Shown: piece by piece, positions 36,631 to 47,575 of the stretch
Numbering within the stretch: position 1 is the first letter of the stretch
How the letters are laid out: every line of letters starts with the position of its first letter
Source of the DNA: an uncultured Aquimonas sp.
Lineage (GTDB): Bacteria; Pseudomonadota; Gammaproteobacteria; Xanthomonadales; Xanthomonadaceae
Assembly (NCBI RefSeq): GCF_937888285.1
Contig: NZ_CALART010000089.1
Span: forward strand, 1 to 64,000
DNA length: 64,000 bases
Direction: 5' to 3'
The notes under the pieces: generated by a model
What the model saw: only the letters and a program-made list of their open reading frames with translations
Databases searched by the model: none
What the model was told of the DNA's origin: nothing
Program-made: the position numbers and the translations under genes

Positions 36631-38616
36631 ATGTTGAAGCCCCTGCTCACCACCCTGCCCTTGCTGCTTGCGCTGGCTCTGTTGCCCGCCGTGCACGCCG
36701 AGGATCTGCTGCCAGCCGACCGCGATCGGCTCGCGCGCCTGCGCACTGCCATGGCCGAGGCACCGCGAGCCAACGCGACTGTGTTTCGCGAACTTGGCCG
36801 TGCGCTCGACGGGGATCCGCTGTGGCCCTGGATCGAGCAGCAGCACCTGCGCGGTCGCGGCGGACGCATCGACGTCGACGCGGTGATCGACTTCCTCGAT
36901 CGCCACGGCGACACCCCGCCCGCCCGCCTGCTGCGACGGGCGACGCTGCGCCAGCTGGGCGAGCGCGGCGAGTGGATGGCCTTCCGGCGGATCGGCCTGC
37001 AAGAGGGCGACGACGCCGACCCGGACCTGCGCTGCCATGCGCTGAGCGCGCGCTTTGCCCAAGGCGACGATCCCGGCGTGATCGATGCCGCGCTCGCCGA
37101 ATGGGACCGCGGCGACAGCCTGCCCAAGGCCTGCGACCCGGTGATCGCGACCCTGCGCCGCATCGGCCGCCTGGACGCCGCGCGCATTCTGCAGCGCATC
37201 GAAGCGGCCGCGGAGCGCGGCAATGGCGGCCTGATGCGCCATCTCGCGCGCGATCTGGACGCCTCCCTGCGCGCGCGCGTCGAAGCCGAGGCGAGTTTCA
37301 TCGACACGCCTACGGCGGCCGCCACGGGCTGGCCATCGACCCCTCGCACACGTGCCGCGGTCGAGGCGGGGCTGGTCGCGCTGGCGCGGCGCGACCCCGG
37401 CGCGGCCGAAGCCCTGCTCGATACGTTGGCCTCAGCGCTGGGCCTGGAAGGTGAGCGCATCGGCCGCCTGCGCCACGCGATCGCCCTGTGGAGCGCCGCC
37501 AGCTATCTGCCGGAGGCCGCCGCCCGCTTCGCCCGCGTACCGGCCGATGCCTTCGACGCGCGTCTGCACGAATGGCGGGTACGCGAGGCGATCGCGCGTC
37601 GGCAGCCCCGCGAAGCCCTCGACGCACTGTCGGCGATGCCTGCCGAGCTGCGCGAGCGCGCGCGCTGGCAGCTGATCGAAGCGCGTCTGCGCGCCGCGGT
37701 CGGCGACACTGACGCTGCCGCCGAGCTGCTCGCGAAGGCAGCACGCGAGCCCAACTTCCACGGCTTCCTCGCGGCCGATCTCGGCGGCCGCGACTACGCC
37801 CTGTGCCCGCTGCCGGCCGCCAGCGGGCGCGCCGACCGCCGCGTGCTGGTGCGTAGTGGGGTAGCGCGCGCGCTCGACCTGTACACGCTCGATCGTCCCG
37901 GCTGGGCCCACCAGGAGTGGATGTCCGCGATCGACGGGCTGCCCCTGCCGCAACAGGCGCTGGCGGTGGAGGCGGCGCTTCAGCGCGGCTGGTACGACCG
38001 CGCCTCGCAGACCCTCGGCAGCGGCGAAGGCATGCGCTACTACGCCCAGCGTTTCCCGCTGCCGCACGAGCGCGCGCTGCGGCGCGAGGCGCGAAAGCAG
38101 GGTCTGCCGCCGGCCTGGGTCGCCGGCCTGATCCGCGCAGAAAGCAGCTGGATGCCGTCGGCCCGCTCGCCGGCCGACGCGCGCGGCCTGATGCAGCTGC
38201 TGCCGGGCACCGGACGCGACACCGCGCGCCGCCTGGGGCTGAGCTTCAGCGGCCCGCAGGCGCTGTACCAGCCCGAGTTCAACATCGAGCTCGGCAGCGC
38301 CTATCTGCGGCAGATGCTCGATGCCCATGGCGGCCGTCCAGACTTGGCGACCGCGGCCTACAACGCCGGCCCGGCCGCTGTCGGTCGCTGGCTGGCGGCG
38401 CGGCCACCGACCGCACCGCTGCTCGACGACCGCCTGCTGTGGCTGGAGACCATTCCCTTCCACGAGACCCGCGAATACGTCGCGCGGGTGATGGCCTTCA
38501 GCCTGATCTACGACTGGCGGCTGCAGGGGCGCGCCGGCTCGCTGCAGGCGCGGCTGGCAGGGCGCCCGGAAGGCGCGCTGCGCGGCTTCACCTGCCCGCA
38601 GGCGGCGGACGGCTGA
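36631..38616 (+). CDS. slt: Soluble lytic murein transglycosylase (Slt70-like)
   Basis: A 661-residue periplasmic enzyme with a signal peptide (about 1-22, cleavage after AVHA). The helical U and L superhelix domains cover about 25-485. The C-terminal family 1 transglycosylase domain has the catalytic Glu504 in RAESSW, followed by ADARGLMQLLPGTGRDTA and the AAYNAGPAAVGRW stretch. It cleaves murein between MurNAc and GlcNAc, producing 1,6-anhydro ends. ATG 36631 gives a clear signal peptide; the open frame extends upstream without other support. It converges with the lipoprotein gene 15 bases away. Confidence 0.93.
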   Translation: MLKPLLTTLPLLLALALLPAVHAEDLLPADRDRLARLRTAMAEAPRANATVFRELGRALDGDPLWPWIEQQHLRGRGGRIDVDAVIDFLDRHGDTPPARLLRRATLRQLGERGEWMAFRRIGLQEGDDADPDLRCHALSARFAQGDDPGVIDAALAEWDRGDSLPKACDPVIATLRRIGRLDAARILQRIEAAAERGNGGLMRHLARDLDASLRARVEAEASFIDTPTAAATGWPSTPRTRAAVEAGLVALARRDPGAAEALLDTLASALGLEGERIGRLRHAIALWSAASYLPEAAARFARVPADAFDARLHEWRVREAIARRQPREALDALSAMPAELRERARWQLIEARLRAAVGDTDAAAELLAKAAREPNFHGFLAADLGGRDYALCPLPAASGRADRRVLVRSGVARALDLYTLDRPGWAHQEWMSAIDGLPLPQQALAVEAALQRGWYDRASQTLGSGEGMRYYAQRFPLPHERALRREARKQGLPPAWVAGLIRAESSWMPSARSPADARGLMQLLPGTGRDTARRLGLSFSGPQALYQPEFNIELGSAYLRQMLDAHGGRPDLATAAYNAGPAAVGRWLAARPPTAPLLDDRLLWLETIPFHETREYVARVMAFSLIYDWRLQGRAGSLQARLAGRPEGALRGFTCPQAADG

Positions 38617-38631
38617 GCGCGCCCGCCTCGA

Positions 38632-39315
38632 TCAGGGCGCGGCAGCGTCCTCGATCACCCGCAGGCTGGGCGCACGCATGTGCAGCTCGCCATCGCGGGT
38701 CAGCTGCAGGGCCAGCTTGAGCTCGAGCTCGCGCCCCTCAGGCACCACGAAGCGGACCGCATAGCGCTGGCGCGCCACCGGACCGGTGGACAGCGATGGC
38801 TCGCTGGACTGGGTCAGCAGATGCCGCGCGCCCATCATCGGCAGGTCGTGCGGGCCGAAGCCCATCACCGTGACCGCGAGTCCGGTGGCGTCGAAGGCCT
38901 CGCCGCGGGCTTCACCCAGCTCACCCCACAGCTCGGCCGACCACTCGAGGGTCTTGCCGACCAGGGCATCCGCCGGCATCGCCTGCTCGATCGTGCCCCA
39001 GGGTTCGACGCCGATCCGCCGCAGGCTGACCTCGTTGCCTTCCACGCGCATCTCGAACGAGGCCTCGCCCGCGTGCTGGTAGAGCTTCCAGTGCTGCAGC
39101 GGGACATTGACGCCGGCGATCTCGAAGCGCGGATCGGCGATCAGGCCCGGATCGACCTGCTCCGCTGCGGGACCAGCGGCTGCAGCGGGCGCGCTCGACT
39201 CGGCGGTGACCGCAGGGGCTTCGGAATCGGACGCGGTGGAGCAGGCCGCCAGCGCCAGTGAAGCCAGCAGCAGGCCGGACAGACAGGGGATGCGCGCGTT
39301 CAAGAACGTCTCCAT
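38632..39315 (-). CDS. Putative lipoprotein of unknown function
   Basis: A 227-residue protein with a lipoprotein signal peptide ending in the lipobox LALAAC (Cys25). An alanine/proline-rich linker (about 26-52) leads to a single beta-rich domain with tryptophans (QHWKLYQHAG, EPWGTIEQAM, LEWSAELWGEL) that looks like a carbohydrate-binding jelly-roll; this is a visual impression only. The ATG at 39315 is chosen as the only start that gives the signal. It lies downstream of the chemoreceptor gene on the same strand, with a 111-base gap. Confidence 0.75.
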   Translation of the reverse strand: METFLNARIPCLSGLLLASLALAACSTASDSEAPAVTAESSAPAAAAGPAAEQVDPGLIADPRFEIAGVNVPLQHWKLYQHAGEASFEMRVEGNEVSLRRIGVEPWGTIEQAMPADALVGKTLEWSAELWGELGEARGEAFDATGLAVTVMGFGPHDLPMMGARHLLTQSSEPSLSTGPVARQRYAVRFVVPEGRELELKLALQLTRDGELHMRAPSLRVIEDAAAP

Positions 39316-39426
39316 GCACTGCGGCAAACGGCCGCGCGGTCGTGGAGTGTACGCAATCACGGCCAGCGGACAGCAGCCTGCGCGCACCGCGCCGGCCTGA
39401 GACACAGCCACGCCTGTCGCTGCGTC

Positions 39427-41115
39427 TCAGGCCAGCGAGTAGCCGACCCGGAAACCGCCCCAGTGGCGACCCCTGACCCGGATCGGCACCGACATGTCGA
39501 ACATGATCTGGCCGGTGTCGCGGCGATAGACCTGCAGCCGGAAGGGATCGGTGTGCGCACCCACCGTGCGGCCGACCCGGTCGGCAAAGATCCGCTTGGT
39601 GCGGTTGTGGACGAGGTCGTGCTTGGGGTCGCCGGTCAGCGGCTGGCAGAAGCGGTCGTTGTGGGTCGGGACGTAGCCGTCGCGGTTGGCGCTGATCGCA
39701 TAGACCACCCAGGCTTCGGCGCCGGCCAGGGGTTCCTGGAACTCGGGCATCAGCGCGTCGCAGAGCTCGTCGAAGGCGGTCGAATGCTTCTGAGGTTCGG
39801 TCCGCGGGATCGGCCGGTACTCGCGCGAGAACAGCGCGTCCTCGGCGAGGCGACGCGCGGCCAGGGCAGCCTCAAGAGCGCGCCCGGCCTGGTCCGCACC
39901 GTTGCGCGCGAGCTCCAGCGCACGCGCGTGGCGGGGCTCCGCCAGCGGGTCAGCGCTCAGCCGGAACAGTCCGACGCAGTCTTCAAGCGTGCCGATCCCG
40001 CTGGCGATGCCGGCGCTGGCGGTGAGCATGGACTCCACCGCGGCGAGGTTGTCGCGGGCATGGCCGGAGACGTCGCCCAACAGCGACTGCAGGCCCGCCA
40101 CCGCCTGCACCTGGGCACCGACCCGGCTGCTGCCATCGCGCATGGCCTCGCCGGCGCGCTGCATCAGGCCGACCACGCGGTCGAGCACCGCGCGGGTGTC
40201 GGAGGCCTGGCGCAGTCCGTCGCCCATCCGCGAATGGATGTCGTCCAGCGTGCCGCGGACATCGCGGGCGGCGCCGGCGGTGCGCTCCGACAGCGCGCGG
40301 ATCTCGCGGGCGACCACGGCGAAGCCGCGCCCGGCGTCGCCGGCACGCGCGGCCTCGATGCCCGCGTTGATCGACAGGATATTGGTCTGCAGGGCGACGC
40401 TGTCGATCATCTCGATGATCGAATCGGCGCGGCGGGTGCTGTTCTCGACCGCCTGCATGGTCTGCTGGAAGGACTGCGCCGTCGCCGATCCGCTGCCCGC
40501 CAGCTGACCGGCCTCGTCGGAGAGGCCGCGCACCGCGGCCAGCGCGTCACCGGCCTCGCGCAGCCCGCTGGCCAGCGCTTCGGCCGCGGCCAGCGCGTGT
40601 TCGACCTCCTGCACCTGCTGGCCCGAAGCCTCGCGCACCTGGGCATTGCCGTGATTGAGGGCAGGTACGGCCGCCGCCACCTCGCGCACCAGCAGGACGG
40701 CCTGGCGCAAGGCTTCGGACAGGTTGCCGAAACCGGACTTCAAGGCCGGCAGGCGGGGGTCTGCACCGACGTCAGCGGGCAATTCGGGCAGGCTGAGGTC
40801 GCAGGCCTGCAGCTGGGTGGCTGCCAACGTGAGCAGATCCTGGCGCGCGGCGGGAGCCAGTGCCAGCAGCCAGCCGTCCTGGAACGGGCTCAGTCGCAGC
40901 GTCTGGCCGTGCAGCTGCAGCGGATGCTCATGGCCAGCGAAGGCGGCGTCCGACAGGCCGAGCGTAGCGGCAGCGAGCGGCAGCGCCGCCTGCGGCGTGA
41001 GGCCGAGCAGACGCCCCATGGCTGGGCTGCAGACGCTCAGTCTGCGCTCGGCGTCGAACCAGGCGATCGGCAGGGGTAGCGACTGCAGGGCAGTCGGTTC
41101 GATCGACTCACTCAT
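39427..41115 (-). CDS. Cytoplasmic PAS-containing methyl-accepting chemotaxis protein
   Basis: A 562-residue receptor without any membrane helix. A PAS-like domain (about 12-90: PIAWFDAERRLSVCSPAMGRL) is followed by a long coiled coil with the conserved hairpin tip ALQTNILSINAGIEAARAG near residue 245. The tip differs slightly from the usual LALNAAIEAARAG. The last 100 residues form an extra conserved module (YVPTHNDRFCQPLTGD, RTKRIFADRVGR, MSVPIRVRGRHWGGFRVGYS) seen at the end of other soluble chemoreceptors. It probably senses an intracellular signal and feeds CheA. ATG 41115 is chosen because the upstream frame is low quality. Confidence 0.88.
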   Translation of the reverse strand: MSESIEPTALQSLPLPIAWFDAERRLSVCSPAMGRLLGLTPQAALPLAAATLGLSDAAFAGHEHPLQLHGQTLRLSPFQDGWLLALAPAARQDLLTLAATQLQACDLSLPELPADVGADPRLPALKSGFGNLSEALRQAVLLVREVAAAVPALNHGNAQVREASGQQVQEVEHALAAAEALASGLREAGDALAAVRGLSDEAGQLAGSGSATAQSFQQTMQAVENSTRRADSIIEMIDSVALQTNILSINAGIEAARAGDAGRGFAVVAREIRALSERTAGAARDVRGTLDDIHSRMGDGLRQASDTRAVLDRVVGLMQRAGEAMRDGSSRVGAQVQAVAGLQSLLGDVSGHARDNLAAVESMLTASAGIASGIGTLEDCVGLFRLSADPLAEPRHARALELARNGADQAGRALEAALAARRLAEDALFSREYRPIPRTEPQKHSTAFDELCDALMPEFQEPLAGAEAWVVYAISANRDGYVPTHNDRFCQPLTGDPKHDLVHNRTKRIFADRVGRTVGAHTDPFRLQVYRRDTGQIMFDMSVPIRVRGRHWGGFRVGYSLA

Positions 41116-41344
41116 GTCGCGCTCCGGTATTGGACAGGTGCAGACCGCCCGGCCTGCAAGTCGTGGGCCTGTGAAGGCGGACTGTGGCGCTGGCGCGGCC
41201 CGCCGCACATTCGACCTCGGTCTAGGTCCGCCGCCGGGCTCAGCCGCGGGAACACGCGTCGCCAACCCTCGTCGCGGGTCCGATCGGATTGCGCCCGTCC
41301 TGGCCCTGTCCTTGCCGCCGCCCTGCTCACCGGCCCCGCAAACG

Positions 41345-41373
41345 CGAACGCCGGCCTGAAGGGCCGGCGTTCG
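41345..41373 (-). terminator. Hairpin terminator after the aldolase gene
   Basis: A perfect 12-bp stem CGAACGCCGGCC / GGCCGGCGTTCG with a five-base loop, 35 bases beyond the aldolase stop. On the minus strand it is followed by CGTTTGCG, a weak T-run, so termination is likely but not textbook. Confidence 0.6.
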
Positions 41374-41407
41374 GGTGCCGCATGCGCGATGCCGACGACC
41401 GCGCTGG

Positions 41408-42412
41408 TCAGCCGCCGTATTCGCCCAGTGCAGCCAGGCCGTTGGCGCGGGCGCGCTCGAACACGGTGTTCTGCGCGGCCGCCAGGTTGCCGGCCATGTC
41501 CTGGGCCCAGGTCTTCAGCGCGGCCTGCTGCATGGCGCGGCCGTAGCTGAAGGACAGCGGCCATGGCCGGTGGCCGAGCTGGTTCATCGCGTTCAGATGC
41601 TGGGTCGCGGCCTCGTCGCTCTGGCCACCGGACAGGAACACAATGCCCGGCAGGTTGGCGGGCACCGAGGCGCGCAGGCAACGCAGGGTGGCGAGCGCCA
41701 CTTCCTCGACCGAAGCCTGCTCCGCACAGTCCTTGCCGGAGACGACCATGCTGGCCTTGAGGATGGTGCCCTCGATCAGCACGTTCTGCTCGTACAGCGC
41801 ACCGAACAGCGAACGCAGGGTGGCTTCGGTGACTTCGTAGCAGGTCTCGATGTCGTGGGCGCCATCCATCAGCACCTCGGGCTCGACCATCGGCACGATG
41901 CCCTGCTCCTGGCACAGCGCGGCATAGCGCGCCAGGGCGTGGGTGTTGGCCTCGATGCAGCTGCCCGAGGGCGTGTCGTCGGAAATGGTGATCACCGCGC
42001 GCCACTTGGCGAACTTGGCGCCGAGACGGGCGTACTCCTTCAGGCGGTCGCGCAGGCCGTCGAGGCCTTCGGTGACCAGCTCGCCCGGGAAGCCGGCCAG
42101 CGGCACCGTGCCCTTGTCGACCTTGATGCCCGGCAGGATGCCGTTCTTCGCCATGTACTCGGCGAACGGAACGCCGCTGCGGGTCGCCTGGCGCAGGGTT
42201 TCGTCGTACAGGATCGCGCCGGAGATGTGCTGCGACAGATTCGGCGTGGTCAGCAGCATCTCGCGGTAGGCGCGACGGTGCTCCTCGGTGTTCTCCACGC
42301 CAACCGCCTCGAAGCGCTTCTTGATGGTGTTGGTCGATTCGTCGATCGCGATGATGCCCTTGCCCGGGGCCACCATGGCCTGGGCGATGTCTTCCAGCTG
42401 TTCGATGCTCAT
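41408..42412 (-). CDS. Class I fructose-bisphosphate aldolase
   Basis: A 334-residue enzyme of the eukaryote-like class I family. It splits fructose 1,6-bisphosphate through a Schiff base. Visible landmarks are GIIAIDESTNTIKKRF near residue 19, the acidic loop VPMVEPEVLMDGAHD, the Schiff-base lysine in EGTILKASMV, and LSGGQSDEAATQHLNAMN. Metal ligands of class II enzymes are absent. ATG 42412 is the conserved start; the open frame upstream has no support. Xanthomonads carry this enzyme type. It is encoded alone, with a terminator downstream. Confidence 0.95.
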   Translation of the reverse strand: MSIEQLEDIAQAMVAPGKGIIAIDESTNTIKKRFEAVGVENTEEHRRAYREMLLTTPNLSQHISGAILYDETLRQATRSGVPFAEYMAKNGILPGIKVDKGTVPLAGFPGELVTEGLDGLRDRLKEYARLGAKFAKWRAVITISDDTPSGSCIEANTHALARYAALCQEQGIVPMVEPEVLMDGAHDIETCYEVTEATLRSLFGALYEQNVLIEGTILKASMVVSGKDCAEQASVEEVALATLRCLRASVPANLPGIVFLSGGQSDEAATQHLNAMNQLGHRPWPLSFSYGRAMQQAALKTWAQDMAGNLAAAQNTVFERARANGLAALGEYGG

Positions 42413-42682
42413 AGCGGCTCCAATGACGGCGACCGGCGACGGACCGGACGCCTGCGGGACGGGTGGCGACGGGCGCGCAGGGCGCACGTGCAGGCGAGGA
42501 CACTCGAAGCGCCCCCACGATCAAGCCGTGGCGGCGATCACGGAAGTATAGCGGCACCGGCTGCAGTCCCGAAGCGCCGGGCGTAGCCGCGTCCGAGAGG
42601 TCGCAGGCCGGCAACCCCGTTTGCCGACGCACTGCGTACAGGGCTTCGCCTGGCCCTTCCGCCGCCAGGGGGAGCGCGTTCC

Positions 42683-43369
42683 ATGTCTGTCCAATCCAAG
42701 CCACAGCAGGGCTTCTCGGTCATGCGCTGCCTGGGCATGACCACCACCCTGAGCCTGCATCTGGCTGCCGGCCTGATGCTGTTTGTCGGCGCCAAGCCCA
42801 TCGAGACCGCAGTGGCCGATGCCGAGCCCCCGCCCTCGCCTCCGCTCATCGAGTTCATCAAGCGGCCGCCTCCACCCCCGCCGCCACCGCCACCGCCTCC
42901 GCCCCCTCCCAAGCCCCGCCCGCCGGTGCCAACCCCCCCGCCGCTGGCGGTCGCGGCACCGCCGCCGGTGGAAATTCCCGAGCCGAACGCGATGTCGGTG
43001 TTTGTGCCCCCGGTGGAGGCGCCGCCCAGCCTGCCCAGCGCCTACGTCGACCCGGGGCCAGCGGTCGACGACGGGCCCTACGAGGTCAGCCAGCTGGCCT
43101 ATGCGCGGCCGCCTGGATCGCCGACCTATCCCGGGCCGGCGCTGCGCGCCCGCCAGGAAGGGCTGGTGCTGCTGCGCATCCACGTCGACGCCCAAGGCGT
43201 GCCGACCCATGTCGAGGTCGAGCGCTCCAGCGGACACCGCGTGCTCGATCGCGCCGCCGTCGACTACGCGCTGAAGCGCCTGCGCTTCAAGCCGGCCGAG
43301 CGCGATGGTCGGCCGGTCTCCGCCATTGCCCGGGTGCCCGTCGATTTCCGCCTGCCCGGTCGGGCCTGA
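42683..43369 (+). CDS. TonB-family energy transducer with a 15-proline run
   Basis: A 228-residue protein. One hydrophobic helix (about 20-37, TTLSLHLAAGLMLFVGA) anchors it in the inner membrane. A periplasm-spanning proline-rich region with 15 consecutive prolines (about 62-76) follows. The C-terminal TonB domain (about 140-225) includes YPGPALRARQEGLVLLRIHV and a VLDRAAVDYALKRLRFKPA segment. It would couple proton motive force to an outer-membrane receptor, with ExbB and ExbD encoded elsewhere. The proline run should need EF-P for translation. The gap 42413-42682 shows no gene. ATG 42683 is taken; ATG 42722 is possible. Confidence 0.9.
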   Translation: MSVQSKPQQGFSVMRCLGMTTTLSLHLAAGLMLFVGAKPIETAVADAEPPPSPPLIEFIKRPPPPPPPPPPPPPPPKPRPPVPTPPPLAVAAPPPVEIPEPNAMSVFVPPVEAPPSLPSAYVDPGPAVDDGPYEVSQLAYARPPGSPTYPGPALRARQEGLVLLRIHVDAQGVPTHVEVERSSGHRVLDRAAVDYALKRLRFKPAERDGRPVSAIARVPVDFRLPGRA

Positions 43370-43449
43370 ACCGCACCGTGGAGCCGTCGCCGGGTCGCGG
43401 CGCCGGCTCCGCGCGCGAATGCGCTCGATACTCCGGCGCGGGGCTGGCG

Positions 43450-43569
43450 CCAGCAGCCTGTTGAAAAGCAGCCTGCTGGACCGGCCATGGATGGCCGGAG
43501 CGACTCATCGAGCGCGTGAGCGCCTGATTCGTCGTGAGGCGGTACGGACCTGTGCCGGACCGCCGACGA
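43450..43569. repeat. Divergent third member of the multi-hairpin repeat family (copy C)
   Basis: The plus strand resembles the reverse complement of copies A and B. It has a hairpin CCAGCAG...CTGCTGG (43450-43479) and CCGGCC-ATGGAT-GGCCGG (43481-43498; A and B have an ATGGAG loop). ATCGAGCGCGT (43507-43517) is identical to copy B. A colinear 42-base segment with about two thirds identity ends in CTGTGCCGGA, and GGCGGT/ACCGCC pair around the CCTGTG loop. The outer hairpin of A and B is replaced by a terminator. Confidence 0.65.
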
Positions 43570-43570
43570 G

Positions 43571-43592
43571 AAAAACGCCCGGGAAGGGCGTT
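43571..43592 (-). terminator. Rho-independent terminator of the nudix gene
   Basis: AACGCCC / GGGCGTT with a five-base loop; on the minus strand the stem is followed by TTTCTCG. It starts 14 bases past the nudix-gene stop. It also borders the 3' end of the convergent TonB-like gene and repeat copy C. Confidence 0.8.
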
Positions 43593-43606
43593 CTGCAAAA
43601 AAGCTG

Positions 43607-44572
43607 CTAGAGCTCTCCGCCGGCGAAGAAGCCGCGAATGCCGGCGACCCCCTGCGCGCCGGCCATGCGTGCAGCAGCGAGATCGGCGGGGCCGACCCCA
43701 CCCAGCGCGTACACCGGCAGGGCGGTGAAAGCGCGCAGGGCGCTGAAGCCTGGCCAGCCCAGGGCGGGGGCCCCCGGATGGCTGCGCGTGGGCAGAACCG
43801 GCGAGAGCAGGGCGAAGTCGCAGCCGAGCGACTCGGCTCGCCGCAGTGAAACCGGGTCGTGGCAGGACGCGCCGACTCGGGGCAGCGGCGGCCGCCCGGC
43901 GAGCCGCATCAGCAGGGTGCGGCTCAGCTGGACGCCGCAGCCCAGCGCAGCGGCGAGTTGGAGGTCTTCATCGCCGCGCGCGTTCAGCAGCAGCTCGATA
44001 CCCAGCGCCCGCGCGCGCTCGGCGGCGCGGCGCGCCAGCTCCGCGCGCGCTTCCGCGCCGAGAGCCGGCACCCGCAGCTGCAGGCGCTGGGCTCCGGCTG
44101 CGTGGGCGGCAGCGAACCAGGCCTCGAATGCAGCCGGCTGCGCGACCGCCTCCGGGCTGATCCAGTACAGCGCGGGCTGGCGCAGGCAGGCGAGGATCGG
44201 GCGATCGGCCGCCGGCAGCGCTGCGGGATCGATGTCTTCCGGACGCACCCAGCGCAGGGCCTGTCCCTCAAGTCCGCGCGGCTCACCGCGCCACTCGCGA
44301 ACCTCGATCGCCTCCAGCCACAAGAGGCGTCGCGATTGCCGCTGCGGCACGCGGATCAGCGGCTCACCGCCCCTGATGTCGATATCCAGCTCTTCGGACA
44401 GCTCGCGCCGCAGGGCTTGGTATGCGGTCTCACCCGCTTCGAGCTTGCCGCCGGGGAACTCCCACAGCCCGGCATCCTCGCGCCCATGGGGCCGCTGCGC
44501 CAGCAGCACCCGGTCGCCGGAATCGAACAGCAGGCCGGCGGCGACACGCAGCTCGGGCAGGGCCTCGGTCAT
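43607..44572 (-). CDS. Nudix hydrolase fused to a ThiE-like domain
   Basis: A 321-residue bifunctional-looking protein. The N-terminal MutT domain carries the Nudix box from Gly42 to Ile64 (GKLEAGETAYQALRRELSEELDI), the signature for 8-oxo-dGTP sanitation. Residues about 130-321 resemble a thiamine-phosphate-synthase barrel (LQLRVPALG, SCHDPVSLRRAESLGCDFALLSPVLPT in parts, and YALGGVGPADLAAARMAGAQGVAGI). The fusion next to secA is widespread in gammaproteobacteria, and the ThiE part is thought to be degenerate. Catalytic residues of true ThiE were not verified. ATG 44572 is the only start near the domain. Confidence 0.88.
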   Translation of the reverse strand: MTEALPELRVAAGLLFDSGDRVLLAQRPHGREDAGLWEFPGGKLEAGETAYQALRRELSEELDIDIRGGEPLIRVPQRQSRRLLWLEAIEVREWRGEPRGLEGQALRWVRPEDIDPAALPAADRPILACLRQPALYWISPEAVAQPAAFEAWFAAAHAAGAQRLQLRVPALGAEARAELARRAAERARALGIELLLNARGDEDLQLAAALGCGVQLSRTLLMRLAGRPPLPRVGASCHDPVSLRRAESLGCDFALLSPVLPTRSHPGAPALGWPGFSALRAFTALPVYALGGVGPADLAAARMAGAQGVAGIRGFFAGGEL

Positions 44573-44611
44573 GCTGGATCGGTCCTGGGGCCTTGCCTGC
44601 CCGCACAGCAG

Positions 44612-44633
44612 CGGGGCCGCTTTCGCGGCCCCG
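44612..44633 (-). terminator. Hairpin downstream of secA
   Basis: CGGGGCCGC / GCGGCCCCG, a perfect 9-bp stem with a TTTC loop, ten bases past the secA stop. No T-run follows on the minus strand, so it may be a weak terminator or an mRNA 3'-end stabiliser before the nudix gene. Confidence 0.5.
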
Positions 44634-44643
44634 TTGCGTGCTC

Positions 44644-47367
<2,724 letters not shown>

Positions 47368-47433
47368 GGGCGGTTCCGGGTCGCGGCGCGAGGCCGGCGT
47401 GTGGGGTGGAGGGAGCGTTGCGGGTCGCCAACG

Positions 47434-47458
47434 AAAAAGGCCGCGTCGCAGCGGCCTT
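47434..47458 (-). terminator. Rho-independent terminator between the M23 peptidase gene and secA
   Basis: On the minus strand AAGGCCGC / GCGGCCTT pair around a six-base loop, followed by a T5 run (47438-47434). It lies about 118 bases after the peptidase stop and 67 bases before the secA ATG. It could end the peptidase transcript or act as an attenuator in the secA leader. Confidence 0.75.
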
Positions 47459-47575
47459 GTCGGGCGCTCGGACGCCGCAGCGCCCGGCATTCTAACCTGT
47501 GGGTGAATTCGCGCGAATCAAGCGTCAGCGCCGGAGGAAACGCAGCACACGCTGGACGCGCGAGGGCAGCGGGAT

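Noticed and set aside
42860..42912. Cytosine-rich tract in the TonB-like gene as a phase-variable repeat
   Set aside because: The proline codons are mixed with no regular nucleotide period, so slipped-strand variation is unlikely.
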